Assembly: GCA_020205615.1 (NCBI GenBank)
Contig: CM035163.1
Coordinates: 135,193,575-135,257,574 of the forward strand
From: Panax quinquefolius
Taxonomy: Eukaryota > Streptophyta > Magnoliopsida > Apiales > Araliaceae
Direction of reading: 5' to 3'
DNA length: 64,000 bases
Shown piece after piece: positions 22,473-33,624 of the stretch; position 1 is the first letter of the stretch; every line of letters begins with the position of its first letter. The notes under the pieces were generated by a model that saw only the letters and a program-made list of their open reading frames with translations, had not been told where the DNA came from and searched no databases. The translations under genes were made by a program, and so were the position numbers.

Positions 22473-23579
22473 ATGGCTTCTATTAGCACCATTCCTGCCG
22501 TGAGTATGTTTCATGAAGAAAATCCTGAAAGGTTCAATGGAACTGATTTCAAGCGTTGGCAACAAAAAATGCTATTCTATCTCACAACATTGAATTTGGC
22601 TCGATTTCCACAAGAGGACTGTCCTACTCTTGTTGAAGGGGAAACTGATAAGGAGAAAGTGGCTGCAGTTGATGCATGGAAATATGCAGATTTTCTTTGC
22701 AGGAACTATGTGATGAATGGATTAGATAATACTTTGTATAATGTGTATTGTACAATCCAAACTGCAAAAGAATTGTGGGAATCTTTAGACAAGAAATATA
22801 AAACTGAAGATGCTGGCATGAAAAAATTCATAGTCGGTAGATTTCTAAATTATAAAATGATAGATTCTAAAGCAGTGATCACTCAGGTTCAAGAATTACA
22901 AGTAATTCTGCATGACATTCATTCTGAAGGAATGTCATTAAGTGATTCATTCCAAGTTGCAGCAATGATTGAGAAACTTCCACCATCATGGAAAGACTTC
23001 AAGAATTATCTGAAGCATAAACGCAAAGAGATGAATTTTGAAGAACTGATTGTTCGACTTAGGATTGAAGAGGACAATCGTGGATCTGAGAAGAAGAGTG
23101 GGAAGAATTTCTTTGAAGCAAAGGCAAATGTTGTAGAATAGAGGCCAAACAACAACAAAAGAAAGCGTGAAGGCAAAGAAGCCTTCAAGGCCAAGAAGAA
23201 ATTCAAGGGCAAATGCTTCAACTGTGGCATCCAAGGACATAAATCAAGTGAATGTCGCAAGCCAAAGAAGTTCAAGAAAGAACAGAAGCATCAAGCAAAT
23301 GTGACAGAATTGGAAAAGTTGTCTGAGAATGTTTCAGACATTAATCTTTCTGCAGTTGTATCTGAATGCAATTTGGCAGGAAATCCTAAAGAGTGGTACG
23401 TGGACATTGGGGCTACTCGCCACATATGTTCCAACAAATGGATGTTTTCTACTTACAAACCAGTAGAAAATGATGATCAACTCTTTATGGAAAACTCCTC
23501 AAGTTCAAAGGTTTAAGGACGTGGAAAGATTGTATTGAAAATGACATCTGGCAAAGAACTGACTTTGAATGAAGTGCTT
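22473..23579 (+). pseudogene. Copia gag and protease (5' part of the polyprotein)
   Basis: 222 codons (22473-23141) give a copia GAG: an N-terminal FNGTDFKRWQQKMLFYL segment, a capsid-type helical region and a Lys-rich end. A TAG at 23139-23141 interrupts the frame, which then continues through a CCHC zinc knuckle (CFNCGIQGHKSSEC, about 23215-23256) and the protease start (VDIGATRHIC, about 23400). The protease triad reads D-I-G rather than D-T/S-G, so it is probably inactive. A further TAA at 23514-23516 follows. E1 cuts the sequence after NEVL. Confidence 0.85.
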
Positions 23580-24322
23580 TGTAAGACCCCACTTTTATGA
23601 ATAAAAATGAATTTTTCTATAAATATCATTTTTTGAATATTATGGAATGAATTTGATATAATAGTTGTGGGTAGTATTTATAATTTTTGCAAAGTATGCA
23701 AGTTGTCATATTATATTCGATTGGTCGGGAAATATTCTTTTTGTCGGGAATATTCGTATGCGACTAAGATAATCATTAGGACCCCTATTAACGGAATTAT
23801 TGTCGGATTGAGAAAACGACAAAAATATTTTTATGAAAATAACGGCGAAAGTTTTACCGTTAATACTGTTGAACTACTCTCGGTAGTAAAGTACAAGAAT
23901 ATGTCTGGCGTGGTTGCATAAGTAGCTACACATTGATGATGCGCCACGAAGAAAACACTCGATTTTGTTTAATTATTACTACAAGATGGTTGTTGCGTAA
24001 GTATCTCACATTATTTGATTCAATTATTGTTGATTTATACGTTTTGTTTTATTAGTTTTATTAACGTAATAAAATGAAACATCTTTTTATATAAAATGTA
24101 TTACTTTATTAAAGTTATTCTATAAATAGAATATATTATATTTTATTATGCATAGTGTTTGCATAGTGCTGCATAATGTTTGCATAGTAAAAATCTTTTA
24201 TATAAATAGAATATATTATATTTTATTTAAAAGATTTTACTTTAAATATGGACCGTCGATTAAAGTAAATCAATCTGGACCGCTTCACGCTGAGAGTTAG
24301 TTACTTATGCATTCCGTTCTTC

Positions 24323-24330
24323 TATAAATA
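24323..24330 (+). promoter_or_regulatory. TATA box of the group A LTR
   Basis: TATAAATA after TTCTTC, conserved at the same place in the E1 3' LTR (about 31039), the E2 LTRs (about 34798 and 45251) and, in another sequence setting, group C LTRs (52120). Probable core promoter of the elements. Confidence 0.6.
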
Positions 24331-24479
24331 AAGCTCATTTCTTCATTATTTTCTTACTTAATTCATTTGACTCTAGAGAGAAAGTTATAGAGAGAAATAA
24401 GAAGAGAAGTCTCGCTAACTTTATTTTCCTATATCTAATTTCTTTTACTAGTGGAATATTATTCTTTTGTATTCATGAA

Positions 24480-24860
24480 GAGAACTCACATTATTCCATT
24501 TCTTATTATTCATTGGAATAACTTTTATAAGCGGCAACCATATACTTGGTAACATTCTTCTATTATTCATCTCTTTATTATTCTCGTTGGAATATCCATC
24601 GTCTTTATCTGTAGGACACAGGTTCCGCTTTTAATTATTCATTCATTACATTGGAATATCTCATATGCATCTTTATCTAATGCCGACACGATTAGCTTTT
24701 AATTATTCGTTCATTACATTTGGAATATCACATGCATACTATCTATCTGTACGACTGATTTCGCTTTTAATTATTTAATATTACATTGGAACATCCCGCT
24801 TGTAAATTTTACCTGACCTGGTTCCGTTATAATTATTCTGTTGGAATAACCTGTCTATGC
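24480..24860 (+). repeat. LTR minisatellite of ~70-bp units
   Basis: Four to five diverged units, each with TTCCGCTTTTAATTATT then TTGGAATA(T/A)C. Counterparts lie at about 31190-31580, 34970-35360, 45410-45800 and, reversed, 60880-61320. Found only in group A and B LTRs. Confidence 0.75.
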
Positions 24861-25149
24861 AAAGTACCGCATGCATGGTGATTTCTTTTGTTATTCCATT
24901 CGTTATTATACTCAGTTGGTTAAAATTTTGACTTCTATACTCCATGAAATTAGTGGAATATCCTTGATATTTGCGCTTCATCCAATATCTTTTCATGGAA
25001 ATATTCTTCTGAGCATTCTTGAATTTTACACCACAAAACAATATCTTGTTGACAATTTGGACGTTATTAGTCCCTGGATAAATTAATTCTTGAACTTGTT
25101 TTATTGAATTCAAATATCATTGTCATCATCCTCATGTTTATATTTTTTT

Positions 25150-25450
25150 TGAAAGTCATCTGTGGCCTGTAGTGCATAGATGGACTTGGTATGATTATGA
25201 CCAGGGATTATTCGGTATAATCATGACCGTAATGTTACAAGTGATGTGGTAAAAGTCCTCATTGGCCCGTAGTGCATTGATGGACAATTATTGGCATGAT
25301 CATGACCATTGATGAATACACAAATATCCTTGGCCCGTAGTGCATGGAATTTGTGGTCGTGACCTTAATGAATACACAAATATCCTTGGCCCGTAGTTCA
25401 TGGAATTTGTGGTCGTGACCCTAATGAATATCCTTGGTCAGAAATCGGGG
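25150..25450 (+). repeat. Iterated GGCCCGTAGTGCA units in the LTR
   Basis: Four to five units of roughly 55-70 bp, each centred on GGCCCGTAGTGCA and followed by TGGTCGTGACC or a similar sequence. Equivalent arrays occur in all LTRs of the window: about 31880-32170, 35640-35880, 46080-46310, 52820-53010, 58680-58880, and reversed at 38800-39030, 49970-50100 and 60270-60570. Confidence 0.75.
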
Positions 25451-25999
25451 GGATGATGTGGATTAGTTATTTAAATTGAGTCTCAACGATAAAAGTGATG
25501 AAAAACTTTTAAATCATAAAAGATAGTAGATTTTATTCTCTACTTAACTCTTTTAATGGATTGTTAATTTCATTGCAGCTTAAACTTGATGTCTATTGTA
25601 TTTTATCAGTTTAACATTGTTGGAGACTAATGATAATTTATTCTGAATTATCTTAGTCATAATATTTCTTACTGGGCTAGTTGAGCTCACCCTTTCTTTC
25701 ACTGTTCTCTTCAGGAAATGAGAACGTAGCAGGAACAAGTCGGGGAACGGAGTGATTTTCCAGATGATAGTATTAGCTAGTAGTCCTCACTATTCTGTTA
25801 AATAGCGTGACAATAAATATAATGAGGACTTATTTGTGTTTGAATACTGTCTAGAAGACAATATTCGAGTTAAAACTCACAGTATGTATTTTGTCGTACT
25901 TTACACGACTGTTGTATAATTAAGTTGTATTTGAATTTTGTACCATGTATTTTGCGACTCTGAATAGGTGATGTATACCTATTTTGGGGGCGTCACAGG

Positions 26000-26011
26000 T
26001 GGTATCAAAGC
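26000..26011 (+). other. E1 primer-binding site
   Basis: TGGTATCAAAGC, two bases after the LTR; one base from the usual plant initiator-Met tRNA primer site. Confidence 0.75.
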
Positions 26012-26184
26012 TTAGGGATATGATCCCTGGCTAAAATGTGAAACAAGAACTAGGTGGGGAGAGACGGGGAATTCTTTCGCTAGTATGACCTGCCTAAGTT
26101 TATTTGGTATTTAATTGGTTGGTCAGAGTATAGAGATAATATGTGATATGTTATTTAACCCTTGTTTTGTGGCAGTATTTGAAA

Positions 26185-27363
26185 ATGACAACCGAGAATG
26201 TTGAGAATATCAATGGAGCACGAGACCGCTGAGTTGAGTCCACGCGGATCAATAATCGTGGATAATGTGCATCGGGAAGGAGACATTCCTCGTGCAAACA
26301 ACAACACCGACCAAATGATGAACGATGGAATGTTCGGAGGCTTTATGCAATTCATGCAACATCGTAAGAGCGGCTCTCGTCCAAAATCTTTGGTGGAAAC
26401 ACTGGCAACTCTCGAAACGGTCACCGCTAAGCAGTTCAAGGAACTGGGACCACCGGAGTTTATTGGAGAGCCAAAACCACTTAAGGCGGAGACGTGGATA
26501 AAACAGATTACCAAGATATTTGATGTCTTGGGATGCTCCGAGGAACAAAAGGTTCCTTTGCCACCTTCTTATTGCAAAGCGAGAGGCGATTCTTGGTGGG
26601 AATCAGTAAAAGCGTACTCAACTTGCCGCACTGAAGATGACTTGGGAGAAGTTCCAAGAACTTTTCAACGACAAGTACTTTCCCGAAAGTATTCGTCACA
26701 TGAAAGAGGTAGAGTTCATCAAGCTGGAACAAAACAATATGACCGTATCGCAGTACGAAGCCAAGTTTACCGAGTTGTCCCAGTTTGCGTCCCATTTGGT
26801 TGATAATGAGGAGAGAATGGCGCGAATGTTTTTAAGAGGTTTGAAACCTGAGATACGTTAATATCTTATCTCCCATAAACTGTGTTTGTATTCAGATGTT
26901 GCTAATAGGGCTCAGTTATTGGAACGTGATAATGAGTCATCCCAACCAAAAGATAGCAACCGACATAATGATAATACTAGTGAAAACAGTCATCGAAGCG
27001 GTGACAATAAGCGTGGAGGGAATCAACATGCCAGAAATGGTAACCACTTCGGTGGTAATCATGGCCAAAACAATAAGAATGGACATTTCAAGAAAAGGAG
27101 ATTCAACAATGATGGAAAGACGTCAACATCAGCACCTGTCGTTAAGGAAGGAGAACGACCACCTATCATATGCTTCAAGTGTGGAGGAGAGGACACATCG
27201 GTCCCAACTGTATGCGATGCCATCCAAAGCATGTTACAACCGTGGAAGAGAAGGTCACTGGCCCGATTTTGTCGTGGCAATCAAAAACAAGTCCAAATTG
27301 GATGGAGGCATCAAAGGTCGTCCCGAAAAATGTCAAAGCCCAGTAGTCTGAGGGAGAGCGTTT
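26185..27363 (+). pseudogene. E1 gag (capsid and zinc knuckles), frameshifted
   Basis: The ATG at 26185 opens the same MTTENVENINGA start as E2 but shifts out of frame after about 14 codons. Capsid parts are recognisable in two frames: KQFKELGPPEFIGEPKPLK and ETWIKQITKIFDVLGC (about 26430-26540), then FNDKYFPESIRHMKEVEFI (about 26665-26720). A stop stands at 26859. A Gly/Asn/His-rich tail precedes CCHC knuckles at about 27172-27265, of which the second reads CYNRGREGH, lacking its second Cys. Several breaks coincide with CAG sites that are intact in E2. Confidence 0.85.
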
Positions 27364-27390
27364 GTTGTAACCTCCCAAAAAGCAAGGAAC

Positions 27391-28632
27391 ATGAACGAAG
27401 TCATCACGGGTAAGCTTATCATAAACTCTAGCGAAGTTTATACCTTATTTGATACCGGTTCTACCCATTCTTTTATTTCTCCTACTTGCGCTCAACGTTT
27501 AAATTTGACCTTGAAGAAATTGGACTTTGACTCATCTGTTGAAACTCCATTGGGAGAAACCTTCAATACATCCACGGTTTATAAGTCTTGTTTAGTTCAA
27601 ATCGGCACCCGCACATTACCTGTCGATCTTATTTCTTTGAAAATACTTGCATTTGATGTGATTCTAGGGATTGATTGGTTAACTACTCATCATGAAAAAA
27701 TTGATTGTTTTCATAAGGTTGTTAGCTTTCATATTCCTAACCAACCTATTATGCGAATTCAAGCAACCAAACCATTAAAATCAATCACTATCATCTCAAG
27801 CCATAAAGCTATTCCTTTATTAAAAAACGGATGTCAAGCTTTCTTAGCTCATGTCACGGATCTAAACAAAAATACGTCAATTTTGAATGATATTTCTATT
27901 GTTAATGAATTTCCTGACGTATTTCCGGAAGAACTTCCTGGCCTAGCCTCAGAGCGTGAAATTGAATTTTTTATCGACCTTGAACCCGGTACAAAATCCA
28001 TTTCCAAAGCCCCATATCGAATGGCCCCTATTGAACTTCAGGAGTTAAAGACCCAACTGCAGGAATTGTTATACATTGGCTTTATTCGTCCTAGTACTTC
28101 TCCTTGGGGTGCTCCTGTTCTATTCGTGAAGAAGAAAGATGGGAGTAGGCGACTTTGTATTGATTATCGGGAGTTGAATCATGTCACCATAAAAAATAGG
28201 TACCCATTGCCACGTATTGATGACCTGTTTAACCAGTTGCAAGAAGCCAAATTCTTTTCAAAGATTGATCTTCGTTTCGGATATCACCAATTGAAGATTA
28301 AAACCGATGACATTCCAAAGACGGCTTTCAGATCTCGGTACGGGCATTATGAATTCCTAGTCATGTCCTTTGGATTGACTAATGCTCCTGCTGCCTTCAT
28401 GGATATGATGAACCGAGTATTCAAGGAATATTTGGATCACTTTGTGGTCGTCTTTATTGATGACATCCTAATATATTCCAAAACCTGTGAAGATCATGAG
28501 CAACACTTGAGGCTGATACTCCAAAAGCTACGTGAATATAAGCTTTATGCCAAGTTGAAGAAATGCGAGTTCTGGCTTGAGGAAGTAGCATTCCTTGAGC
28601 ACGCGGGTATCAAGTCATGGAATATCTATTGA
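27391..28632 (+). CDS. E1 protease and reverse transcriptase, 413 codons
   Basis: The best-preserved pol frame in the window. The aspartic protease has [10 protein letters not shown] (D at residue 21, about 27451). RT follows from about residue 190: [29 protein letters not shown], and the catalytic [10 protein letters not shown] at residues 355-364 (about 28453). The frame closes after residue 413, where E2 still matches the RT thumb, so the 3' boundary is a frameshift. RT copies the element's RNA to DNA inside virus-like particles. The ATG at 27391 is only the first Met of the open stretch; in life the frame would be continuous with gag. Confidence 0.9.
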   Translation: MNEVITGKLIINSSEVYTLFDTGSTHSFISPTCAQRLNLTLKKLDFDSSVETPLGETFNTSTVYKSCLVQIGTRTLPVDLISLKILAFDVILGIDWLTTHHEKIDCFHKVVSFHIPNQPIMRIQATKPLKSITIISSHKAIPLLKNGCQAFLAHVTDLNKNTSILNDISIVNEFPDVFPEELPGLASEREIEFFIDLEPGTKSISKAPYRMAPIELQELKTQLQELLYIGFIRPSTSPWGAPVLFVKKKDGSRRLCIDYRELNHVTIKNRYPLPRIDDLFNQLQEAKFFSKIDLRFGYHQLKIKTDDIPKTAFRSRYGHYEFLVMSFGLTNAPAAFMDMMNRVFKEYLDHFVVVFIDDILIYSKTCEDHEQHLRLILQKLREYKLYAKLKKCEFWLEEVAFLEHAGIKSWNIY

Positions 28633-28680
28633 CCCAAAGAAAGATTCAATCTATTCAAAGTTCGGAGCAACCTTAAATCG

Positions 28681-30025
28681 ATGATCGAAATACGTAGCTT
28701 TCTCGATTTAGCTGGTTATTATCGGAGATTCGTGGAAGGATTTTCTCGAATCGCTACTCCACTAACTCACCGACTCGAAAAGATACAAAGTTCGGTTGGA
28801 GCGAGGATTGTGAGAAGAGTTTTCAAGAACTCGAAGAAGAGACTCATTTCAAAGACCGCTTTCCGACAATACCATCCGCTCGGAGGATTTTGTCGCCTCT
28901 GATGATGCTTGAGCAAAAAGGTTAGGATGTGTTCTCATGCAATATGGGAAAGTCATAGCCTATGCCTCTCGAACTCAAAGAATATGAGAGGAATTATCCT
29001 ACTCATGATCTAGAGTTGGCAGCTGTTGTCTTCGCACTAAAGATTTGGAGGCATTACTTGTATGGGGAGAAAGTGGAGATCTTTACGGATCATAAAAAGC
29101 CTTAAATATTTCTTCACTCAAAAGGAACTCAACATGCGACAACGACGTTGGCTTGAATCGTTGAAAGATTATGATCATACTATCCAATACCATCCCGGAA
29201 AGCGAACGTGGTAGGCGACGCGTTGAGTAGAAGATCATATCGCGAATGCGAGTGCGATATTGTCAACGCAAAGGCCCATTTTGTATGAATTGCAAAGGAT
29301 GGAGATTGAGATAAAGACTCAAGGGACCCATGTGATGATGGCGAACATACGAGTAGAAGCGACTTTAATTGATAAAGTTAAAGCCGCTCGAATTCTGAGA
29401 CACGGAGCCGATGCGTATGAGGAAGAAAGTGCAAGAAGGTGCGATCTTAGGAAGCAAGAATCGATGAGGAAGGAATACTTGAGTCAACTCCGGACTTTGT
29501 GTTCTAACGACCACGATTTAAAGTATAAAATCATGATGGAGGAGGCGCACAACACACCGCTTTGCAATCCATCTCAGGAGTACCAAAATGTATCATGATC
29601 TTCACATACATTTTGGTGGAGCAATATGAAGAGAGAGATAAGCGCTATTTATCTCAAGGTGTTTAACTTGTGAACGAGTCAAGGCGAGCATCAAGTACCA
29701 AAAGGTCCATTGCAACCACTTGAAATTCCGAATGGAAGTGGGAGCACATTACCATGGACTTCAAGCTTCGGTCTTCCCAAGGTTTCTCAAGGCATAGATG
29801 CAATTTGGGTTATTGTTGATAGATTGACCAAGTCTGCTCATTTCTTACCTATACGAGAAACTTATACACTTGAACGTCTTGCTCGTTTGTATATCAACGA
29901 GATTGTAAGACTGCATGGTATGCCAGTATCCATAGTTTCTGATCGAGACCCAAGATTCACTTCACGATTTTGGGTTAGTTTGCAAAAAGCTATGGGCACG
30001 GATTTACGATTTTCAAATATCCATG
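28681..30025 (+). pseudogene. E1 RNase H and partial integrase
   Basis: RNase H parts ([25 protein letters not shown] at 28690-28764, then [23 protein letters not shown] in another frame to about 29080) are split by indels, one an extra A after GATCATAAAA. The integrase zinc region (about 29540-29600) is garbled. The catalytic core is seen from MDF through [12 protein letters not shown] to VSDRDPRF (about 29940), after which sequence jumps at about 30010 straight to the chromodomain leader. The core's final Glu, the GPY/F region and C-terminal half, present in E2 at 43220-43760, are deleted. Confidence 0.82.
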
Positions 30026-30298
30026 TTACTTAAATATGTGGAAGACCCAAACCACATTATTGAGTTAGAACCAGACGAAATAGCGGAAGATTTAACATAT
30101 GAAGAGGTTCCTGTTCAAATCTTGGATAAGAAGGAACATATTTTACGCTCCAAGGTTATACCTCAAGTCAAAGTTTTGTGGAGAAACCACGATGTTGAGG
30201 AAATGACCTGGGAGTTAGAATCTGAAATGAAATCAAGGTATCCTTACCTCTTCGACATATCGGATACGTACCCTAATTTCGAGGGCAAAATTTCATAA
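30023..30298 (+). CDS. E1 C-terminal chromodomain
   Basis: 91 codons matching the end of chromovirus integrase: [14 protein letters not shown], then the chromodomain core [35 protein letters not shown] and YPYLFD. In chromoviruses this domain is thought to steer integration to marked chromatin, which fits the pile-up of elements here. It is followed directly by the polypurine tract. Confidence 0.85.
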   Translation: MLLKYVEDPNHIIELEPDEIAEDLTYEEVPVQILDKKEHILRSKVIPQVKVLWRNHDVEEMTWELESEMKSRYPYLFDISDTYPNFEGKIS

Positions 30299-30309
30299 GA
30301 AGGGGAGAT
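30299..30309 (+). other. E1 polypurine tract
   Basis: GAAGGGGAGAT immediately before the 3' LTR; primes plus-strand DNA synthesis. Confidence 0.8.
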
Positions 30310-32715
30310 TGTAAGACCCAACTTTTATGAATAAAAATGAATTTTTCTATAAATATCATTTTTTGAATATTATGGAATGAATTTGATATAATAGTTGTGG
30401 GTAGTATTTATAAATTTTGCAAAGTATGCAAGTTGTCATATTATATTCGATTGGTCGGGAAATATTCTTTTTGTCGGGAATATCCATACGACGGTACAAT
30501 CATTGGTGGACCCCACAACGGAATTATTGTCAGATTGAGAAAATGACAAAAATATTTTTATGAAAATAACAGCGAAAGTTTTACCGTTAAAACTGCTGAA
30601 CTACTCGATAGTAAAAGTACGATGTCTGGCGCGGTTGCGTAGTAGCACTTACGGTATTGATGCTTACGTGAGAAAACACTTTCGCTTTTGTTTAATTATT
30701 GCTATGATGGTTGTTGCATAGTATCTCACATTATTTGATTCAATTATTGTTGATTTATACGCTTTTGTTTTATTAGTATTATTAACGTAATAAAATGAAA
30801 CATCTTTTATATAAAATGAATACTTTATTAAAGTTATTCTATAAATAGAATATATTATATTTTATTATGCATAGTGTTTGCATAGTGCCTGCATAATGTT
30901 TGCATAGTAAAAATCTTTTTATATAAATAGAATATATTATATTTTATTTAAAAGATTTTACTTTAAATATGGACCGTCAGATTAAAGTAAATCAATCTGA
31001 ACCGTTCATGAGTTAGTTACTATGCATTCCATTCTTCTATAAATAGAAGCTCATTTCTTCATTATTTTCTTACGAATTCACTGAACTCTAGAGAGAGAAA
31101 GTTATAGAGAGAAATAAGAAGAGAAGTCTGCTAACTTTATTTTCCTATATCTAATTTCTTTTACGGTAAGGAATATTATTCTTTTGTATTCATGAAGAGA
31201 ACTCCTGTTATTCCATTTCTTATTATTCTGTTGGAATAACTTTATATAAGCGAAGCAACCCTATACTTGGTGACATTCTCTATTATTACGTCTTTATTAT
31301 TACATTGGAATATCCTGTATGCATGCTAACTACATGGGACTGTTCCGCTTTTAATTATTCATTCATTCATCACATTGGAATATCACATGCATGTTATAAT
31401 TTAACCTAGTTCCGCTTTTAATTATTCATTCATTACATTTGGAATATCCCGTCTGCATGCTACGCTGCGACTCGATTACTCGCTTTTAATTATTTAATAT
31501 TACATTTGGAACATCCCATTGGTGTGAATTTTACCGACTGGTTACATTATTATTATTACATTGGAATAACTTTGCTTACATCTGAAAGTACCACATGCAT
31601 GGTGATTTCTTTTGTTATTCCATTCGTTATTATACTCAGTTGGTTAAAATTTTGACTTCTATACTCCATGAAATTAGTGGAATATCCTTGATATTTGCGC
31701 TTCATCCAATATCTTTTCATGGAAATATTCTTCTGAGCATTCTTGAATTTTACACCACAAAACAATATCTTGTTGACAATTTGGACGTTATTAGTTCCTG
31801 GATAAATTAATTCTTGAACTTGTTTTATTGAATTCAAATATCATTGTCATCATCCTCATGTTTATATTTTTTTGAAAGTCATCTGTGGCCTGTAGTGCAT
31901 AGATGGACTTGGTATGATTATGACCAGGGATTATTCGGTATAATCATGACCGTAATGTTACAAGTGATGTGGTAAAAGTCCTCATTGGCCCGTAGTGCAT
32001 TGATGGACAGTTATTGGCATGATCATGACCATTAATGAATACACAAATATCCTTGGCCCGTAGTGCATGGAATTTGTGGTCGTGACCCTAATGAATACAT
32101 AAATATCCTTGGCCCGTAGTGCATGGAATTTATGTTCGTGACCCTAATTAATATCCTTGGCCGTAGTGCAGGGATGATGTGGATTAGTTATTTAGCTGAG
32201 TCTCAGCGATAAAAGTGATGAAAAACTTTTTAAATCATAAAAGATAGTAGATTTTATTCTCTACTTAACTCTTTTAATGGATTGTTTATTCATTTGCAGC
32301 TTAAACTTGATGTCTATTGTATTTTATCGGTTTAACATTGTTGGAGACTAATGATAATTTATTCTGCATTATTTTAGTCATAATATTTCTTGCTGGGCTA
32401 GTTGAGCTCACCCTTTCTTTCACTGTTCTCTTCAGGAAATGAGAACGTAGCAGGAACAAGTCGGGGAACGGAGTGATTTTCTAGATGATAGCATTAGCTA
32501 GTAGTCCTCACTATTCTGTTAAATAGTGTGACAATAAATGTAATGATGACTTATTTGTGTTTGAATAATTATGCAAAGACAATATTCGAGTTAAAACTCA
32601 CAGTATGTATTTTGTCATACTTTACACGATTGTATAATTAAGTTGTATTTGAATTTTGTACCATGTATTTTGCGACTCTGAATAGGTGATGTATACCTAT
32701 TTTGGGGGCGTCACA
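30310..32715 (+). repeat. E1 3' LTR (group A)
   Basis: 2406 bp, a close match along its whole length to 23580-25997; most differences are one- to three-base changes, many at CTG/CAG or CG. Ends GTCACA and is followed by the TGCTT duplication. Confidence 0.92.
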
Positions 32716-33624
32716 TGCTTCATGTGCCAGATATTCGCAAGAATCTAGTTTCTGGGTCACTACTGAGCCAAAATGGCTTTAAGTTGGTGTTTGTGTCTAA
32801 TAAGTTTGTACTTACTAAGAATGATATGTTTGTAGGAAAGGGCTACATGAATGATGGACTCTTTAAGATGAATGTTATGATTTGTATGTAAGTCATTGAT
32901 AATAATAAAATTAATTCTTCCGCTTTTACTTGTTAGAGTCTTCAAACATACGGCATGTTAGATTAGGTCATTTTAATTATAATACTTTAAGTAGATTAAT
33001 TAATTTAGAGTTCTTGCCTAAATTTGATATTAATCTAAAACATAAATGTAAAATTTGTGTGGAATCAAAATGACAAGATTACCCTTTCATTACATTGAAA
33101 GGAAAAGCGAACTCTAGATTTAATTCACATTTGACATATGTGACTTAAAGTTTGTGCAAACTAGAGGTGGGAAAAAATATTTCATAACCTTTATTGATTA
33201 TTACAAGATATTGTTATGTATATTTGCTAAGAAGCAAAGATGAGGTTTGTAGAAATGTTTCAACTTTATAAAATGAAGTTAAAATCAACTTAGCAAAAGA
33301 TTAAAGCAATAAGAAGCGATAGAGGTGGTGAATATGAATCACCATTTGAAGAGATATGCTCTACTCATGGTATTATTCACCAAACCATCGCTCCTTATTC
33401 ACCTCAATCTAACTGTGATTCTTTGAGCATAAAAATCGAACATTGAAAGAAATATTGAATGCTATGTTAAGCAGGTTACGGAGCACTGCAATTTGTGGGG
33501 GGAGCTTTGCTTTCTGCCAATTATATTCTTAATAAAGTGCCTCATAAGAAAACTAATAAAACACCTTATGAATTTTGGAAAGGTCATAGACCTTGCTATA
33601 AATACTTAAGAGTGTGGGGGTGTC
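32716..33624 (+). pseudogene. Copia GAG-pre-integrase and integrase piece
   Basis: Resumes exactly where 23579 stopped ([23 protein letters not shown]). The integrase zinc region follows (H..GHFNYNTL and CKICVESK, about 32950-33070), then core fragments FITFIDYY, SDRGGEY and HGIIHQTIAPYSPQSN (to about 33410). Several stops and shifts interrupt it. It ends at VWGC, where E2 inserted. Confidence 0.85.

Larger units (their letters stand above)
23580..25997 (+). repeat. E1 5' LTR (group A)
   Basis: 2418 bp, TGTAAGACCCCAC to GGGGGCGTCACA. It carries a TATA box (24323-24330), a minisatellite of ~70-bp units (about 24480-24860) and an array of GGCCCGTAGTGCA-centred units (about 25150-25450). Near the end, AATAGGT/ACCTATT forms a small stem. 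Its counterpart is 30310-32715. Confidence 0.92.
23580..32715 (+). mobile_element. E1: Ty3/gypsy chromovirus (Tekay/Del-like), 9.1 kb, TSD TGCTT
   Basis: Full-length outline with both LTRs, primer site, gag, protease, RT, RNase H, part of integrase, chromodomain and polypurine tract. TGCTT stands at 23575-23579 and 32716-32720. The LTRs are very similar, so the insertion is young relative to E2-E4. Integrase is internally deleted and gag is frameshifted, so this copy is not autonomous as read. Confidence 0.92.

Noticed and set aside
24871..25086. A 71-codon frame starting MHGDFFCYSIRYYTQ that is open in several group A/B LTRs (24871, 31595, 45799, partly 60717-60950 reversed)
   Set aside because: The LTR copies are closely related, so the frame is inherited with the DNA. 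It is broken in the E2 5' LTR, has no family likeness and sits in AT-rich non-coding LTR sequence.
24480..25450. Regularly spaced repeats that superficially resemble a CRISPR array
   Set aside because: The host is a plant; units are diverged, without constant repeat and unique spacers, and they lie within LTRs.
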